DNA of 64,000 nucleotides from Algibacter_G agarivorans (GTDB lineage: Bacteria; Bacteroidota; Bacteroidia; Flavobacteriales; Flavobacteriaceae): positions 117,049 to 181,048 of the forward strand of contig NZ_BAABJJ010000039.1 of NCBI RefSeq assembly GCF_039543245.1. The letters run 5' to 3'. Shown piece by piece: positions 1-7,886 of this stretch; position 1 is the first letter of the stretch; every line of letters starts with the position of its first letter. Under the pieces are notes generated by a model, which was not told the origin of the DNA, searched no databases, and was given only the letters and a program-made list of their open reading frames with translations. The position numbers and the translations under genes are program-made.

Positions 1-2349
1 CTTGCGCTGATCATTAAATATTTGAACTATTAATAAAACAAACAATAAGCTACCAGCATATAAATACCAACTAAACAGTTTCTTAAAAATATCATACTTG
101 TTGTAAAGCACTTCGGTCTTTACTTTATCGTCACTAAGCATAACCGCTCCGCCATAGCGGTGTTGGGTTTTCTTAAATGCCGCTAAAAGTTTTTCGGCTT
201 CTTGAAAATTGTCTGTTTGCTTTGCTTGGTTTAAAGTAAACAAATAAGCTCTAAACCCATTTTTTACAAAGTTTGAATACAGCGAATCCTTTATTTTAGA
301 AGTATCTTGCTTATAATCGAAATTAGAAATCCATTTGTTATTATCATCGTTAGGAATCGGGAATATTTTTAAAGACATCCCTTCTACCGTATTGTACAAC
401 AAGTTAACACGCTGGTCCGTTTCTTTAAATTCCTTTTGAAACCCGTTAGGTACTTGAGCTTTGTAGGCTTCATCTAAATAAGGTGCTAATTTGTACTCAC
501 CTCTATCTGAAAAGAAATCTGCTAAGGCAACGTACTTTTCACTTGTATCAACGCCAATAAGTTTTCTAATAGAATCGCCCTTTTTTAACTTTAAATAAAT
601 GATAGGTACATTATACCAAAGCATAGGACTTTCTTGTATGGATAAAAACACCTGGTTTGCATCAAAATCCTCATAAGTATCACGTTTACTTAACTTACGA
701 AGCATTTCTGATGCATAGGTATTAACAGGCATCATTCGTCCGCTTAAATCTTGAATCACCAAATGACCAAATTTATCGGCGTGTGCTTTAGGTGTTATAT
801 TTGATTGTAGAATAGAATCTATTTGCGACTTAGCTGGTTTTGAATGGTCGTGCCCATCGTTCTCATGATGCCCTTGAGAAAACACATTCAATCCAACGCA
901 TAACATAAGAACTGAAAATAGTTTTGCTTTTTTAGCTTTCACTTTTTCCAGCTGTACCTTTAAATCTCCAAAACGAGAATATTTAGAAAACAGAATAGCC
1001 ATCAACCCAAAGTAGAGCATAAAATAACCTAAATACGTAATTAATGAACCCCAATAATCATGATTTACGGAAAGAATCGTTCCTTTTTCATCTGGATCAA
1101 AACCCGATTGAAAAAAACGATAACCACCATGATCTAAGATGTTATTCATAAAAATCTTATAATCGTAGTGTTCTGTTTTATCGTCTAAAACAGTAACTTC
1201 ACTTGAATATGCTGAATAGCCACGCTCAGTTCCTGGGTAACGCTCCGCTTCAAAATCGTTCAACTTTAAAGAAAACGGTAACTCCAAAACTTTAGAGCCA
1301 TATTTAAATGCAAAGTCTAATCCGCCTACTTTAATCTGTTTAAAGCTGCTGTTCGTTCCTTTTCCACCAAGTAAACCAATACGCTGTGTTTCACCATTGG
1401 TGGTCACTTTTAGCATCAAACCATCATCATCATTTTTCAACATTTGCGATTTTTGTACCATGTCGAAAACACCCTTAATTACGGGTTTAGGAAATACCAT
1501 TTGCATATTGCCAATTTTATAAAGCGAACGCAATGCTAAAGGTTGCAAGCTGTCTTTTATCAATTTCCCTTCTGCTTTGGTAGCCATGGTCATATAACTA
1601 CCTTCAAATGGAGAATTTATAGTGAGCTCATTATTTCTATAAGTTATATTTATTGCGCCATCGGTAGGTTTGTTCAATGCAAAAAGTACATTATGAATAC
1701 TACTTATTTCTCCTGTTTTTAAGAAATGATTATGAGCCCCATTAGCTCCAGCTTCAACAATTTTTAAATACTCTTCACCTTCTTCATTTGGAATAATATC
1801 TTCTTCTGCTCCTACAATAAACTTTTCTAATTCAATAGTTACAGGCTGTTGGTTGTATTTGGTTTCAATCTTAAAATCGTTATCTAAACGCCCAGAAAAA
1901 TCAACTTCACTATTAATAGGCAACCGTTGTGGAACGCCATCAATTTTGTAATCTCCATCTATATAGGTTGTGATGTATGTTTTTTGAGAAAGAAAGCTAT
2001 TCTCAGTAGCACCTTCGCGAATTGCCATCATACCCTCAAAACTGGCATAACGTGTTATAAAAGCGCCTAACAAAATAAAAATGAATGACAAATGTAAAAT
2101 AAAAGTCGCCCATTTTTCTTTTTTATACAATCTGAATCTGAAAATATTACCTGTAAAATTAATAACGAAAAATACCATGATAGCTTCAAACCACCAGGCA
2201 TTATAGATTAAGTTTCTGGTATACGGTGTTGGCGATGTTTCTTGTCCTGCGTCCAAAATAGTGCCAGTAGCCATAGCAGCAGCAAAAGCAATAAATAAAA
2301 AGGCGGTAAGTCGCGTTGAGAAGAAAATATTGGCGAGTTTTTTTTGCAT
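1..2349 (-). CDS. ccsA: Fused ResB/CcsA-type cytochrome c biogenesis protein, C-terminus off the window
   Basis: Membrane protein for haem delivery and attachment to apocytochrome c (System II). The 783 residues in the window start MQKKLANIFF and stay open to base 1. There are hydrophobic segments near the N-terminus (about residues 15-35, 50-70 and 80-100), then a long periplasmic ResB-like region, a membrane segment at about residue 430-450, a short His-rich stretch (GHHENDGHDHS) and another soluble domain. A further membrane helix begins at the left edge. The WWD haem-handling CcsA domain expected at the C-terminus lies outside the window. In Flavobacteriaceae this fusion usually exceeds 1000 residues. 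A TAAATTTG -7-like box lies about 30 bases upstream of the start. The ResB/CcsA identification is by family recall of the layout. Confidence 0.85.
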   Translation of the reverse strand, partial: MQKKLANIFFSTRLTAFLFIAFAAAMATGTILDAGQETSPTPYTRNLIYNAWWFEAIMVFFVINFTGNIFRFRLYKKEKWATFILHLSFIFILLGAFITRYASFEGMMAIREGATENSFLSQKTYITTYIDGDYKIDGVPQRLPINSEVDFSGRLDNDFKIETKYNQQPVTIELEKFIVGAEEDIIPNEEGEEYLKIVEAGANGAHNHFLKTGEISSIHNVLFALNKPTDGAINITYRNNELTINSPFEGSYMTMATKAEGKLIKDSLQPLALRSLYKIGNMQMVFPKPVIKGVFDMVQKSQMLKNDDDGLMLKVTTNGETQRIGLLGGKGTNSSFKQIKVGGLDFAFKYGSKVLELPFSLKLNDFEAERYPGTERGYSAYSSEVTVLDDKTEHYDYKIFMNNILDHGGYRFFQSGFDPDEKGTILSVNHDYWGSLITYLGYFMLYFGLMAILFSKYSRFGDLKVQLEKVKAKKAKLFSVLMLCVGLNVFSQGHHENDGHDHSKPAKSQIDSILQSNITPKAHADKFGHLVIQDLSGRMMPVNTYASEMLRKLSKRDTYEDFDANQVFLSIQESPMLWYNVPIIYLKLKKGDSIRKLIGVDTSEKYVALADFFSDRGEYKLAPYLDEAYKAQVPNGFQKEFKETDQRVNLLYNTVEGMSLKIFPIPNDDNNKWISNFDYKQDTSKIKDSLYSNFVKNGFRAYLFTLNQAKQTDNFQEAEKLLAAFKKTQHRYGGAVMLSDDKVKTEVLYNKYDIFKKLFSWYLYAGSLLFVLLIVQIFNDQRK

Positions 2350-2766
2350 AATTTGAACCCGTTTTTTAGGTCGTACAAATTTAAGTATTTAAGTTTATTT
2401 TGAGGTGTTAAAGTGTTGTAAAAAGTTTGAAATTAAAAAGCTCGAAGTTAGAAGTCTGCTTACTCTGCTTTATTGTTTCACGCAAAGGCGAGGCGGTGCA
2501 AATTTGGACGTAAAAAATCTAATAATGAAAACCAAGACTATGACTGAAGAACTGAGACTGAATACTTTTTTTTCGCGCAAAGACGCAAACCTGCCTGCCG
2601 GCAAGCAGGGGCGCAAAGTTGAACGTAAAAAACCGAATAATGACAACTGAGTCTTAAAAACTACTTTTTTTGTACGAAGGCATCACACGACTTTCTGAAT
2701 ACTGTGACTGTGACTGAATACTAGGGCTGAATACTGTGACTGCGACTGAAGACTACCCACTGCTTA
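2350..2766. other. Intergenic region of degenerate repeats, no gene
   Basis: This 417-base stretch holds no convincing gene. It contains loose tandem units of the type actgagactga and ctgtgactgaata (2535-2560 and 2693-2755), two cgcaaag-type motifs (2480-2490 and 2574-2620) and a GC-rich palindrome. A short open frame at 2405-2650 runs through these repeats and has no protein-like features. Confidence 0.7.
2590..2609. repeat. GC-rich palindromic repeat nested in a cgcaaag repeat
   Basis: The 20-base near-palindrome CCTGCCTGCCGGCAAGCAGG has one mismatched pair. It sits exactly between two parts of a cgcaaag-type repeat (cgcgcaaagacgcaaa on the left, ggcgcaaagtt on the right). A related palindrome (core GCCAGCTGGC) occurs at 30895-30910. 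I recall such palindromes as common dispersed elements in flavobacterial genomes, but that was not checked. Confidence 0.6.
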
Positions 2767-3165
2767 CTAACCCCTCGCTTCAAAAATTTTCAAATACAAA
2801 AAAGACCCCATTTTTCTGGCTCGTCGTTTTGCGTTTTCTGCATAATCGCCTTCAAAAAGTTCGTCTATGGTTTGCAGCCATAAATTTAACCACAATCCAA
2901 AATGCAATTCGGTAATACTGTTATTGTTTTCCCTATCAACTTTTACGTGAGCTTCTAATGGATCTCCGTGATACTTATGTTCTAACTTTCTGGTCATGAA
3001 CAAGCTTGTTTCCCAGAAGGTTGTTAATTTATCTAAATGTGCATCCCAATCTTTAATTACATCATTAAAAAAAGGACCTAAAACCTCATCTTTTCTAACT
3101 TTTTTATAGAATGATGACACTAATAAAAATACATCATCTCTAGTTTTAATATCTTTTTTATTCAT
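2767..3165 (-). CDS. Group III truncated haemoglobin
   Basis: A 132-residue globin of the truncated 2-on-2 fold, cytoplasmic, binding haem and probably O2 or NO. Visible family features are the B9-B10 pair Phe-Tyr in SSFYKKV (about residues 18-24), a tryptophan-rich E/F region (TTFWETSLF), the proximal His in ELHFGLWLNLW (about residues 86-96) with its following Trp, and a conserved basic C-terminal helix. The length fits group III. A TAACTTTG box lies four bases before the start codon, suggesting a leaderless transcript. The gene converges with nothing nearby and its left side is the repeat-rich spacer. Confidence 0.9.
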   Translation of the reverse strand: MNKKDIKTRDDVFLLVSSFYKKVRKDEVLGPFFNDVIKDWDAHLDKLTTFWETSLFMTRKLEHKYHGDPLEAHVKVDRENNNSITELHFGLWLNLWLQTIDELFEGDYAENAKRRARKMGSFLYLKIFEARG

Positions 3166-3169
3166 ATTT

Positions 3170-3177
3170 CAAAGTTA
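3170..3177 (-). promoter_or_regulatory. -7 box (TAACTTTG) of the haemoglobin gene
   Basis: It matches the Bacteroidetes -7 consensus TAnnTTTG and ends four bases before the ATG, so transcription would begin at or next to the start codon. No TTG is seen 19 bases further upstream. Confidence 0.45.
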
Positions 3178-3240
3178 TGGGATTATTTAATATATATCTA
3201 GTGTCTGGTTGGAAACAGACACTATCTACTAAAAAATCGT

Positions 3241-3268
3241 AATTCATAATTCGTAATTCGTAATTCGT
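3241..3268. repeat. Heptanucleotide tandem repeat (AATTCGT)
   Basis: Four 7-base units, the first being aattcat, lie directly upstream of the DUF2520 gene, with a partial unit (aatcgt) before them. They end 15 bases before its ATG. Confidence 0.8.
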
Positions 3269-3283
3269 TAGTATTTTAGCAAT

Positions 3284-4051
3284 ATGATTTCAGTAGTAAT
3301 TCTCGGCGCAGGTAATGTTGCCACGCATTTATTTAAAGCCTTCAATAATTCAAATAACGTTTCTGTTATCCAATGGTTTAACAGAAGTATTGAGTCTATA
3401 AATCCATATAAAAATACAGTTGATATTACTAACGACTTAAACGCATTAAAAGATGCCGACATATATATTTTAGCGGTTAGCGATGATGTTATTGGCTCCC
3501 TTTCTTCAAAACTTCCTTTTGACAACAAATTGGTTGTTCATACGTCTGGAAGTGTTAGCGTTTATGATATTGATAAAAAACACAAACGTGGTGTATTATA
3601 CCCCTTGCAAACTTTTAGCAAGACCACAGAAATGGATTTTACTAATGTGCCCATTTGTATTGAAACTATTGATAAAAAAAGCTTTCCGATATTAAAAGAA
3701 TTAGCAAAAAGCACGGGTGGTCCTTTTAAAAGAATTAATAGCGATCAACGGCGTGTTTTGCATTTAGCTGCAGTATTTGTAAATAATTTCACTAATCAGT
3801 TATACAGAATCGGGCATGAGATTACCGAAAGTGAAGGCGCAGAATTTGATATGCTAAAGCCGCTTATTTTAGAGACCGCAAAAAAAATTCAGGATATATC
3901 GCCATATATGGCGCAAACAGGACCTGCTAAGCGAAACGACAAAAAAACCATTAAAAAACATTTAAAGGACTTAGAAAGTCAACATCATAAAGACATATAC
4001 CAACTCCTAACAAACTCAATTCAAAAAACCCATGGAAGAAAAAAGCTATAA
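3284..4051 (+). CDS. Rossmann-like and DUF2520 domain protein
   Basis: A 255-residue cytoplasmic protein. The N-terminus has a dinucleotide-binding motif, VVILGAGNVATHL (residues 4-16), heading a Rossmann fold to about residue 110. The second half (about 120-245) matches the helical DUF2520 domain, related to NADP-dependent F420 oxidoreductases and pyrroline-5-carboxylate reductase. Substrate unknown. The gene overlaps the following phosphatase by 20 bases, so the two are probably translationally coupled. This pairing with a KdsC-like phosphatase, a UbiA protein and Maf is, as I recall it, conserved in Flavobacteriaceae. A heptanucleotide repeat lies just upstream. Confidence 0.85.
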   Translation: MISVVILGAGNVATHLFKAFNNSNNVSVIQWFNRSIESINPYKNTVDITNDLNALKDADIYILAVSDDVIGSLSSKLPFDNKLVVHTSGSVSVYDIDKKHKRGVLYPLQTFSKTTEMDFTNVPICIETIDKKSFPILKELAKSTGGPFKRINSDQRRVLHLAAVFVNNFTNQLYRIGHEITESEGAEFDMLKPLILETAKKIQDISPYMAQTGPAKRNDKKTIKKHLKDLESQHHKDIYQLLTNSIQKTHGRKKL

Positions 4052-4562
4052 AGAATACCTTGAACACATTACCACCTTTATTTTTGATGTGGATGGTGTT
4101 TTAACAGATGGCTCCGTTACTGTTACTACAACTGGCGAAATGCTGAGAACTATGAGCATAAAGGATGGTTATGCGTTAAAAACCGCAGTAGATAACGGAT
4201 TTAATGTTTGTGTTATTTCCGGTGGCTCTAATGAAGGCGTGCGTTTACGATTACAAGGTTTAGGGGTTACCGATATTTATTTAGGCGCACAGAACAAAAT
4301 AGAACAGTTAGATGATTATTTTAATAAGAAATCTATCAAGTCTGAAAATGTGCTTTATATGGGCGATGATATTCCTGATTACCCCGTGATGAAAGGTATT
4401 GGTTTACCGTGTTGCCCGCAAGATGCAGTACCTGAAATTAAAAATATTTCAAAATACATTTCGCATAAAAAAGGGGGAAAAGGCGCTGTTAGAGATGTGA
4501 TTGAGCAAGTTCTAAAAGTTCAAGGAAAATGGAACGGAAATTATGAAGCTAAGTATGACTAG
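4032..4562 (+). CDS. kdsC: HAD-family phosphatase, KdsC-like
   Basis: A 176-residue capless HAD hydrolase. Motif I is FIFDVDGVLTDG (about residues 17-28, with the nucleophile and acid/base Asp), motif II is VISGGS (about 59-64), and motif IV is MGDDIPD (about 111-117), followed by CCPQDA. The length and motifs fit 3-deoxy-D-manno-octulosonate 8-phosphate phosphatase, which makes KDO for lipopolysaccharide. Capless HAD proteins of this size also include other sugar phosphatases, so the substrate is inferred. The start overlaps the preceding gene and the TAG stop runs straight into a TTGTTAG repeat. Confidence 0.8.
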   Translation: MEEKSYKEYLEHITTFIFDVDGVLTDGSVTVTTTGEMLRTMSIKDGYALKTAVDNGFNVCVISGGSNEGVRLRLQGLGVTDIYLGAQNKIEQLDDYFNKKSIKSENVLYMGDDIPDYPVMKGIGLPCCPQDAVPEIKNISKYISHKKGGKGAVRDVIEQVLKVQGKWNGNYEAKYD

Positions 4563-4618
4563 TTGTTAGTTGTTAGTTGTTAGTTGTTAGTTGTTAGTTG
4601 TTAGTTGTTAGTTGTTAG
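4563..4618. repeat. Heptanucleotide tandem repeat (TTGTTAG)8
   Basis: Eight perfect 7-base units follow directly on the TAG stop codon of the KdsC-like gene, which itself looks like the tail of a ninth unit. The repeat ends 12 bases before the ATG chosen for the UbiA gene. Confidence 0.95.
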
Positions 4619-4630
4619 AAACAATAAAAT

Positions 4631-5542
4631 TTGAATGTCTTAAAACTTATCCGTTGGAAAAATTTATTGATGATTGCTCTTGTGCAATTATTAATAAAAT
4701 ATGCACTTTTAGAACCCTTTGGCGTTTCGACAAGTTTAGACTCTTTAGGAATTATCCTTTTAATTCTAGCCTCTATTTCTATTGCAGCAGCTGGAAACAT
4801 AATAAATGACATCAACGATATTGAAACTGATTCTGTAAACAAGCCTGACAAAATTATTGTTGGCAAATCTATTTCGGAAAAAACAGCATACAACCTTTTT
4901 ATAATTCTTAATCTAATTGGAGTTGGCATAGGTTTTTATTTATCCCATAACATTAATAGAGCGCCGTTTTTCTCCATATTTGTTATAATTTCGGTATTGC
5001 TTTATGTGTATGCTACTTATTTAAAGCGCACACTTCTTATTGGCAACATCATCATATCAATTCTCGTAGCATTGAGCATCATTATTGTTGGGGTTTTTGA
5101 ATTGCTTCCTAGTATAACGCCTTCAAACCAGCAGACTCAAGTATTATTCTTTAAAGTAATATTAGATTATGCATTATTTGCTTTCATCATTAATCTATTA
5201 AGAGAAATAGCCAAAGATATTGAAGACATTGATGGCGACTACAAAGCAGGTATGAATACCTTACCTATAGCCATTGGAAGAGAACGTGCAAAAATCGTTT
5301 TAGTAATATTAAACTTCATTCCTCTTGCAGGCATTATCCATTATATTATTTCAAACTTATACAAACAACAAATAGCTGTTGGTTATTTTTTGATATTTAT
5401 TATTGCCCCGCTAATCTACATTTGTATAAAAACATTTAGCGCAAAATTGAAAAAAGAAATTCGCCATATAAGTAATATGTACAAATTGGTTATGCTTTTC
5501 GGGATGCTGTCTTTGTTACTTTATTTGTTTATCTTAAGCTAA
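4631..5542 (+). CDS. UbiA-family prenyltransferase, geranylgeranylglycerol-phosphate geranylgeranyltransferase-like
   Basis: A 303-residue integral membrane prenyltransferase with about eight or nine hydrophobic segments. Both Asp-rich motifs for Mg-prenyl diphosphate are present: NDINDIETD (about residues 58-66) and KDIEDIDGD (about 194-202). The family transfers a prenyl chain to an acceptor. Flavobacterial homologues are usually annotated as geranylgeranylglycerol-phosphate geranylgeranyltransferase, but the acceptor cannot be read from sequence. The start at MNVLKLIRW is chosen because the upstream DNA is tandem repeat. No clear ribosome binding site is seen. The gene lies between the KdsC-like and Maf genes on the same strand. 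Confidence 0.8.
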   Translation: MNVLKLIRWKNLLMIALVQLLIKYALLEPFGVSTSLDSLGIILLILASISIAAAGNIINDINDIETDSVNKPDKIIVGKSISEKTAYNLFIILNLIGVGIGFYLSHNINRAPFFSIFVIISVLLYVYATYLKRTLLIGNIIISILVALSIIIVGVFELLPSITPSNQQTQVLFFKVILDYALFAFIINLLREIAKDIEDIDGDYKAGMNTLPIAIGRERAKIVLVILNFIPLAGIIHYIISNLYKQQIAVGYFLIFIIAPLIYICIKTFSAKLKKEIRHISNMYKLVMLFGMLSLLLYLFILS

Positions 5543-5689
5543 TAATCTTATTTCAGAAAGATTTTATTAATTCTTACTCAAAGGTTACAGCGTTAAAATT
5601 GAAAGAAAAACAGTAAATTATTTTTATCACACAAAGGCGTTAAGACACAAAGAAATATTACCAAATACTGAGACTGTAAACAAAAAAAC

Positions 5690-6283
5690 ATGCTTAACGA
5701 AAAACTAAAAAACCATCACATCATATTGGCTTCAGGCTCCCCTAGAAGACAAGCGTTTTTTGAAAATTTGGGATTAGATTTTGAAGTCCGTTTAAAACCT
5801 GTAAAAGAAGAATATCCAAATCGATTAACGCATTTTGAAATTAGCAATTACCTCTCGCAATTAAAAGCATTGCCTTTTAAGGATGCATTAAAACCCAACG
5901 ATATTTTAATTACCAGCGATACTATTGTTTGGCATAACCAAACCGCTTTAGGAAAACCTCGTGATGAAAACGAAGCATTCAGCATTCTAAAATCATTGAG
6001 TAATGCAACACACGAAGTCATTACATCTGTTTGTTTCACAACTTCTAACTATGAAAAAACGCTTCATAATATCACTAAAGTAACGTTTAAAGCCTTATCT
6101 GATGAAGAAATTTTATTCTATATAAAAACCTGTAAGCCTTTCGATAAAGCCGGAGCCTATGGTATTCAAGAATGGATTGGTCAAATAGGCGTAACCAAAA
6201 TTGAAGGCTCTTATTTTAATGTTATGGGATTACCTACTCACCTTGTTTACAAAACGTTAAATGATATTGCAGACATTGCCTAA
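5690..6283 (+). CDS. maf: Maf-like nucleoside triphosphate pyrophosphatase
   Basis: A 197-residue Maf/HAM1-fold enzyme. It has the signature ILASGSPRRQ (about residues 12-21), the acidic catalytic region ITSDTIVW (about 80-87) and the conserved YGIQEW segment (about 158-163) typical of the family. It should hydrolyse non-canonical or damaged nucleoside triphosphates to monophosphates. The spacer before it (5543-5689) carries another cacaaaggcg-type motif near 5630-5655. It is followed 17 bases later by a lipoprotein gene whose promoter overlaps the Maf 3' end. Confidence 0.92.
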   Translation: MLNEKLKNHHIILASGSPRRQAFFENLGLDFEVRLKPVKEEYPNRLTHFEISNYLSQLKALPFKDALKPNDILITSDTIVWHNQTALGKPRDENEAFSILKSLSNATHEVITSVCFTTSNYEKTLHNITKVTFKALSDEEILFYIKTCKPFDKAGAYGIQEWIGQIGVTKIEGSYFNVMGLPTHLVYKTLNDIADIA

Positions 6284-6296
6284 GTTTGTAACTTTA
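6267..6296 (+). promoter_or_regulatory. Promoter TTG-N19-TAACTTTA, leaderless type
   Basis: TTG at 6267-6269 and TAACTTTA at 6289-6296 are 19 bases apart, close to the Bacteroidetes TTG-N19-TAnnTTTG pattern. The box ends four bases before the ATG at 6301. Confidence 0.55.
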
Positions 6297-6300
6297 CGTT

Positions 6301-7257
6301 ATGGAAACAATTAATAAACTGAAAAAAATCATAAAAGCAGAAATACTGTTTTGGATAATAATTGGATTATTATTGATAATGACATCATGTAAAAAAGAAA
6401 ATCAAAATATTGATATAGCTTATAATTTTGATGCCGATGTTGAAACTAAAGAAGCTGTAACAAAACAATCACCAGAATTCAACACATATTGGTATGCTGG
6501 AGAAGCTGAAGTTTCATCCTATAAATTGGAACAAGCCCGCTATGGTGAGATAAGGGAGGGCAAAGCCGTTTTAATATATGTAACCGAAGATTTTTTACCA
6601 AATATTCAAGTAAAAGCAAATAACAAAAAAGCTAATAGCATTCCTGTTTTAAAACTGAATGCTATTAAAAAATTCAATACAGGTGTATACCCATATTCCA
6701 TTATGCAAAGCACCTTCTACCCTATTTCTAATAATCAACATGCTATTAAAGTATCCAGTTCTATTCAGGAATGGTGCGGTCATGTTTATGCACAACTTAA
6801 CAATAAAAAGGAATTTGAAATTATGTCGCATTCTTATTTTGAAGGCGAAGCTGATAAAAATTTCAAACTAAAAAAATCTATTTTAGAAAATGAACTGTGG
6901 ACACAATTACGCATAAATCCTAAATCATTACCAACGGGTAATTTAGAAATTATTCCTTCTTTTGAATATTCACGACTACGCCATGCTCCCATAAAAGCAC
7001 ACAAAGCATCGGCGACTTTAACAGAAAGCACATATTCTATAAACTATCCAGAAATAAACAGATCGCTAATTATCCAATTTAACCCAAACTTCCCTCATGA
7101 TATTCTAGGTTGGGAAGAAACATTTAAAAGTGGTTTTGGGTCTAATGCAAAAGTTTTAACTACAAAAGCTTCTAAACTAAAAACCATAAAATCTGCTTAC
7201 TGGCAAAAGAACAGTAATAAAGATGAAATACTGAGAGAAACCCTTCAATTAAATTAA
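6301..7257 (+). CDS. Conserved lipoprotein of unknown function
   Basis: A 318-residue protein with a basic N-terminus, a hydrophobic stretch (about residues 16-28) and a lipobox-like MTSC with the Cys at about residue 30, so probably a lipoprotein exported by Sec. The N-region is longer than usual before the lipobox, and an internal start is possible. The body contains WYAGEAEVSSYKL and a WCGHVYAQ segment and is otherwise soluble. I do not recognise a catalytic domain. Homologues beside maf are, as I recall it, sometimes mislabelled as septum formation inhibitor because of this neighbour. It follows maf by 17 bases but has its own promoter. Confidence 0.75.
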   Translation: METINKLKKIIKAEILFWIIIGLLLIMTSCKKENQNIDIAYNFDADVETKEAVTKQSPEFNTYWYAGEAEVSSYKLEQARYGEIREGKAVLIYVTEDFLPNIQVKANNKKANSIPVLKLNAIKKFNTGVYPYSIMQSTFYPISNNQHAIKVSSSIQEWCGHVYAQLNNKKEFEIMSHSYFEGEADKNFKLKKSILENELWTQLRINPKSLPTGNLEIIPSFEYSRLRHAPIKAHKASATLTESTYSINYPEINRSLIIQFNPNFPHDILGWEETFKSGFGSNAKVLTTKASKLKTIKSAYWQKNSNKDEILRETLQLN

Positions 7258-7277
7258 AGTCATTTCAATTTGTAATG

Positions 7278-7285
7278 TATCTTTG
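7278..7285 (+). promoter_or_regulatory. -7 box (TATCTTTG) of the MscS gene
   Basis: It matches TAnnTTTG exactly, 22 bases upstream of the MscS ATG. No TTG is present at the usual -33 distance. Confidence 0.45.
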
Positions 7286-7307
7286 TATTGAACTTTAATT
7301 TACCCAT

Positions 7308-7853
7308 ATGATTTTTGGTGACTACAGAGACAAACTCGCATATACAGGCATCGTACTGATATCCTTACTTATAGTAAGATTTATTACGCATTTTACTATC
7401 ACTAAAGTAGCTAGAAAAAATGGCATTAACGATGCTAGAATTAGACTTATTAGAAGATACATTACCGTTACCCTATTTTTAATTGCCATTCTCATTGAAA
7501 CCTTTATTTTCGGTGCTAAATTTAGAGAAATAGCACTTATATTCTCATCCGTTTTTGCAATAATTGGTATTGGTTTATTTGCTATCTGGTCCATTTTAAG
7601 CAATATCACTTCAGGTATTATTATGTTTTTCAACTTCCCTTATAAAGTAGGTGATAAAATTGAAATTCACGATAAAGATTTTCCTATTCGCGCCATTATT
7701 GAAGATATACGTGCATTTCAACTTCATTTAAGACTAGAAAACGGGGATTTGGTAACCTATCCAAACAACCTCATGCTTCAAAAAGCTGTAACGCTTGTAA
7801 AAAAAGACGCCATTGATGATGTCTTTGAAGATGATGGTACCGATGCTGTATAA
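7308..7853 (+). CDS. Small MscS-family mechanosensitive channel
   Basis: A 181-residue inner-membrane protein. Three hydrophobic helices (about residues 12-30, 48-68 and 75-100) precede the MscS-type pore and beta-domain region: GIGLFAIWSILSNITSG (about 88-104) corresponds to the pore helix, and FPYKVGDKIEI begins the soluble beta domain. The C-terminal cytoplasmic cage is much shorter than in E. coli MscS. The likely role is release of osmolytes on hypo-osmotic shock. It stands 50 bases downstream of the lipoprotein gene with its own -7 box and is followed by corA. Confidence 0.85.
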   Translation: MIFGDYRDKLAYTGIVLISLLIVRFITHFTITKVARKNGINDARIRLIRRYITVTLFLIAILIETFIFGAKFREIALIFSSVFAIIGIGLFAIWSILSNITSGIIMFFNFPYKVGDKIEIHDKDFPIRAIIEDIRAFQLHLRLENGDLVTYPNNLMLQKAVTLVKKDAIDDVFEDDGTDAV

Positions 7854-7886
7854 ATATTCCATATATTTAAAGTATAATTTGTAGTA

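Noticed and set aside
2405..2650. 81-codon open frame
   Set aside because: It runs through degenerate tandem repeats and a palindrome, has no domain features and no convincing start signals.
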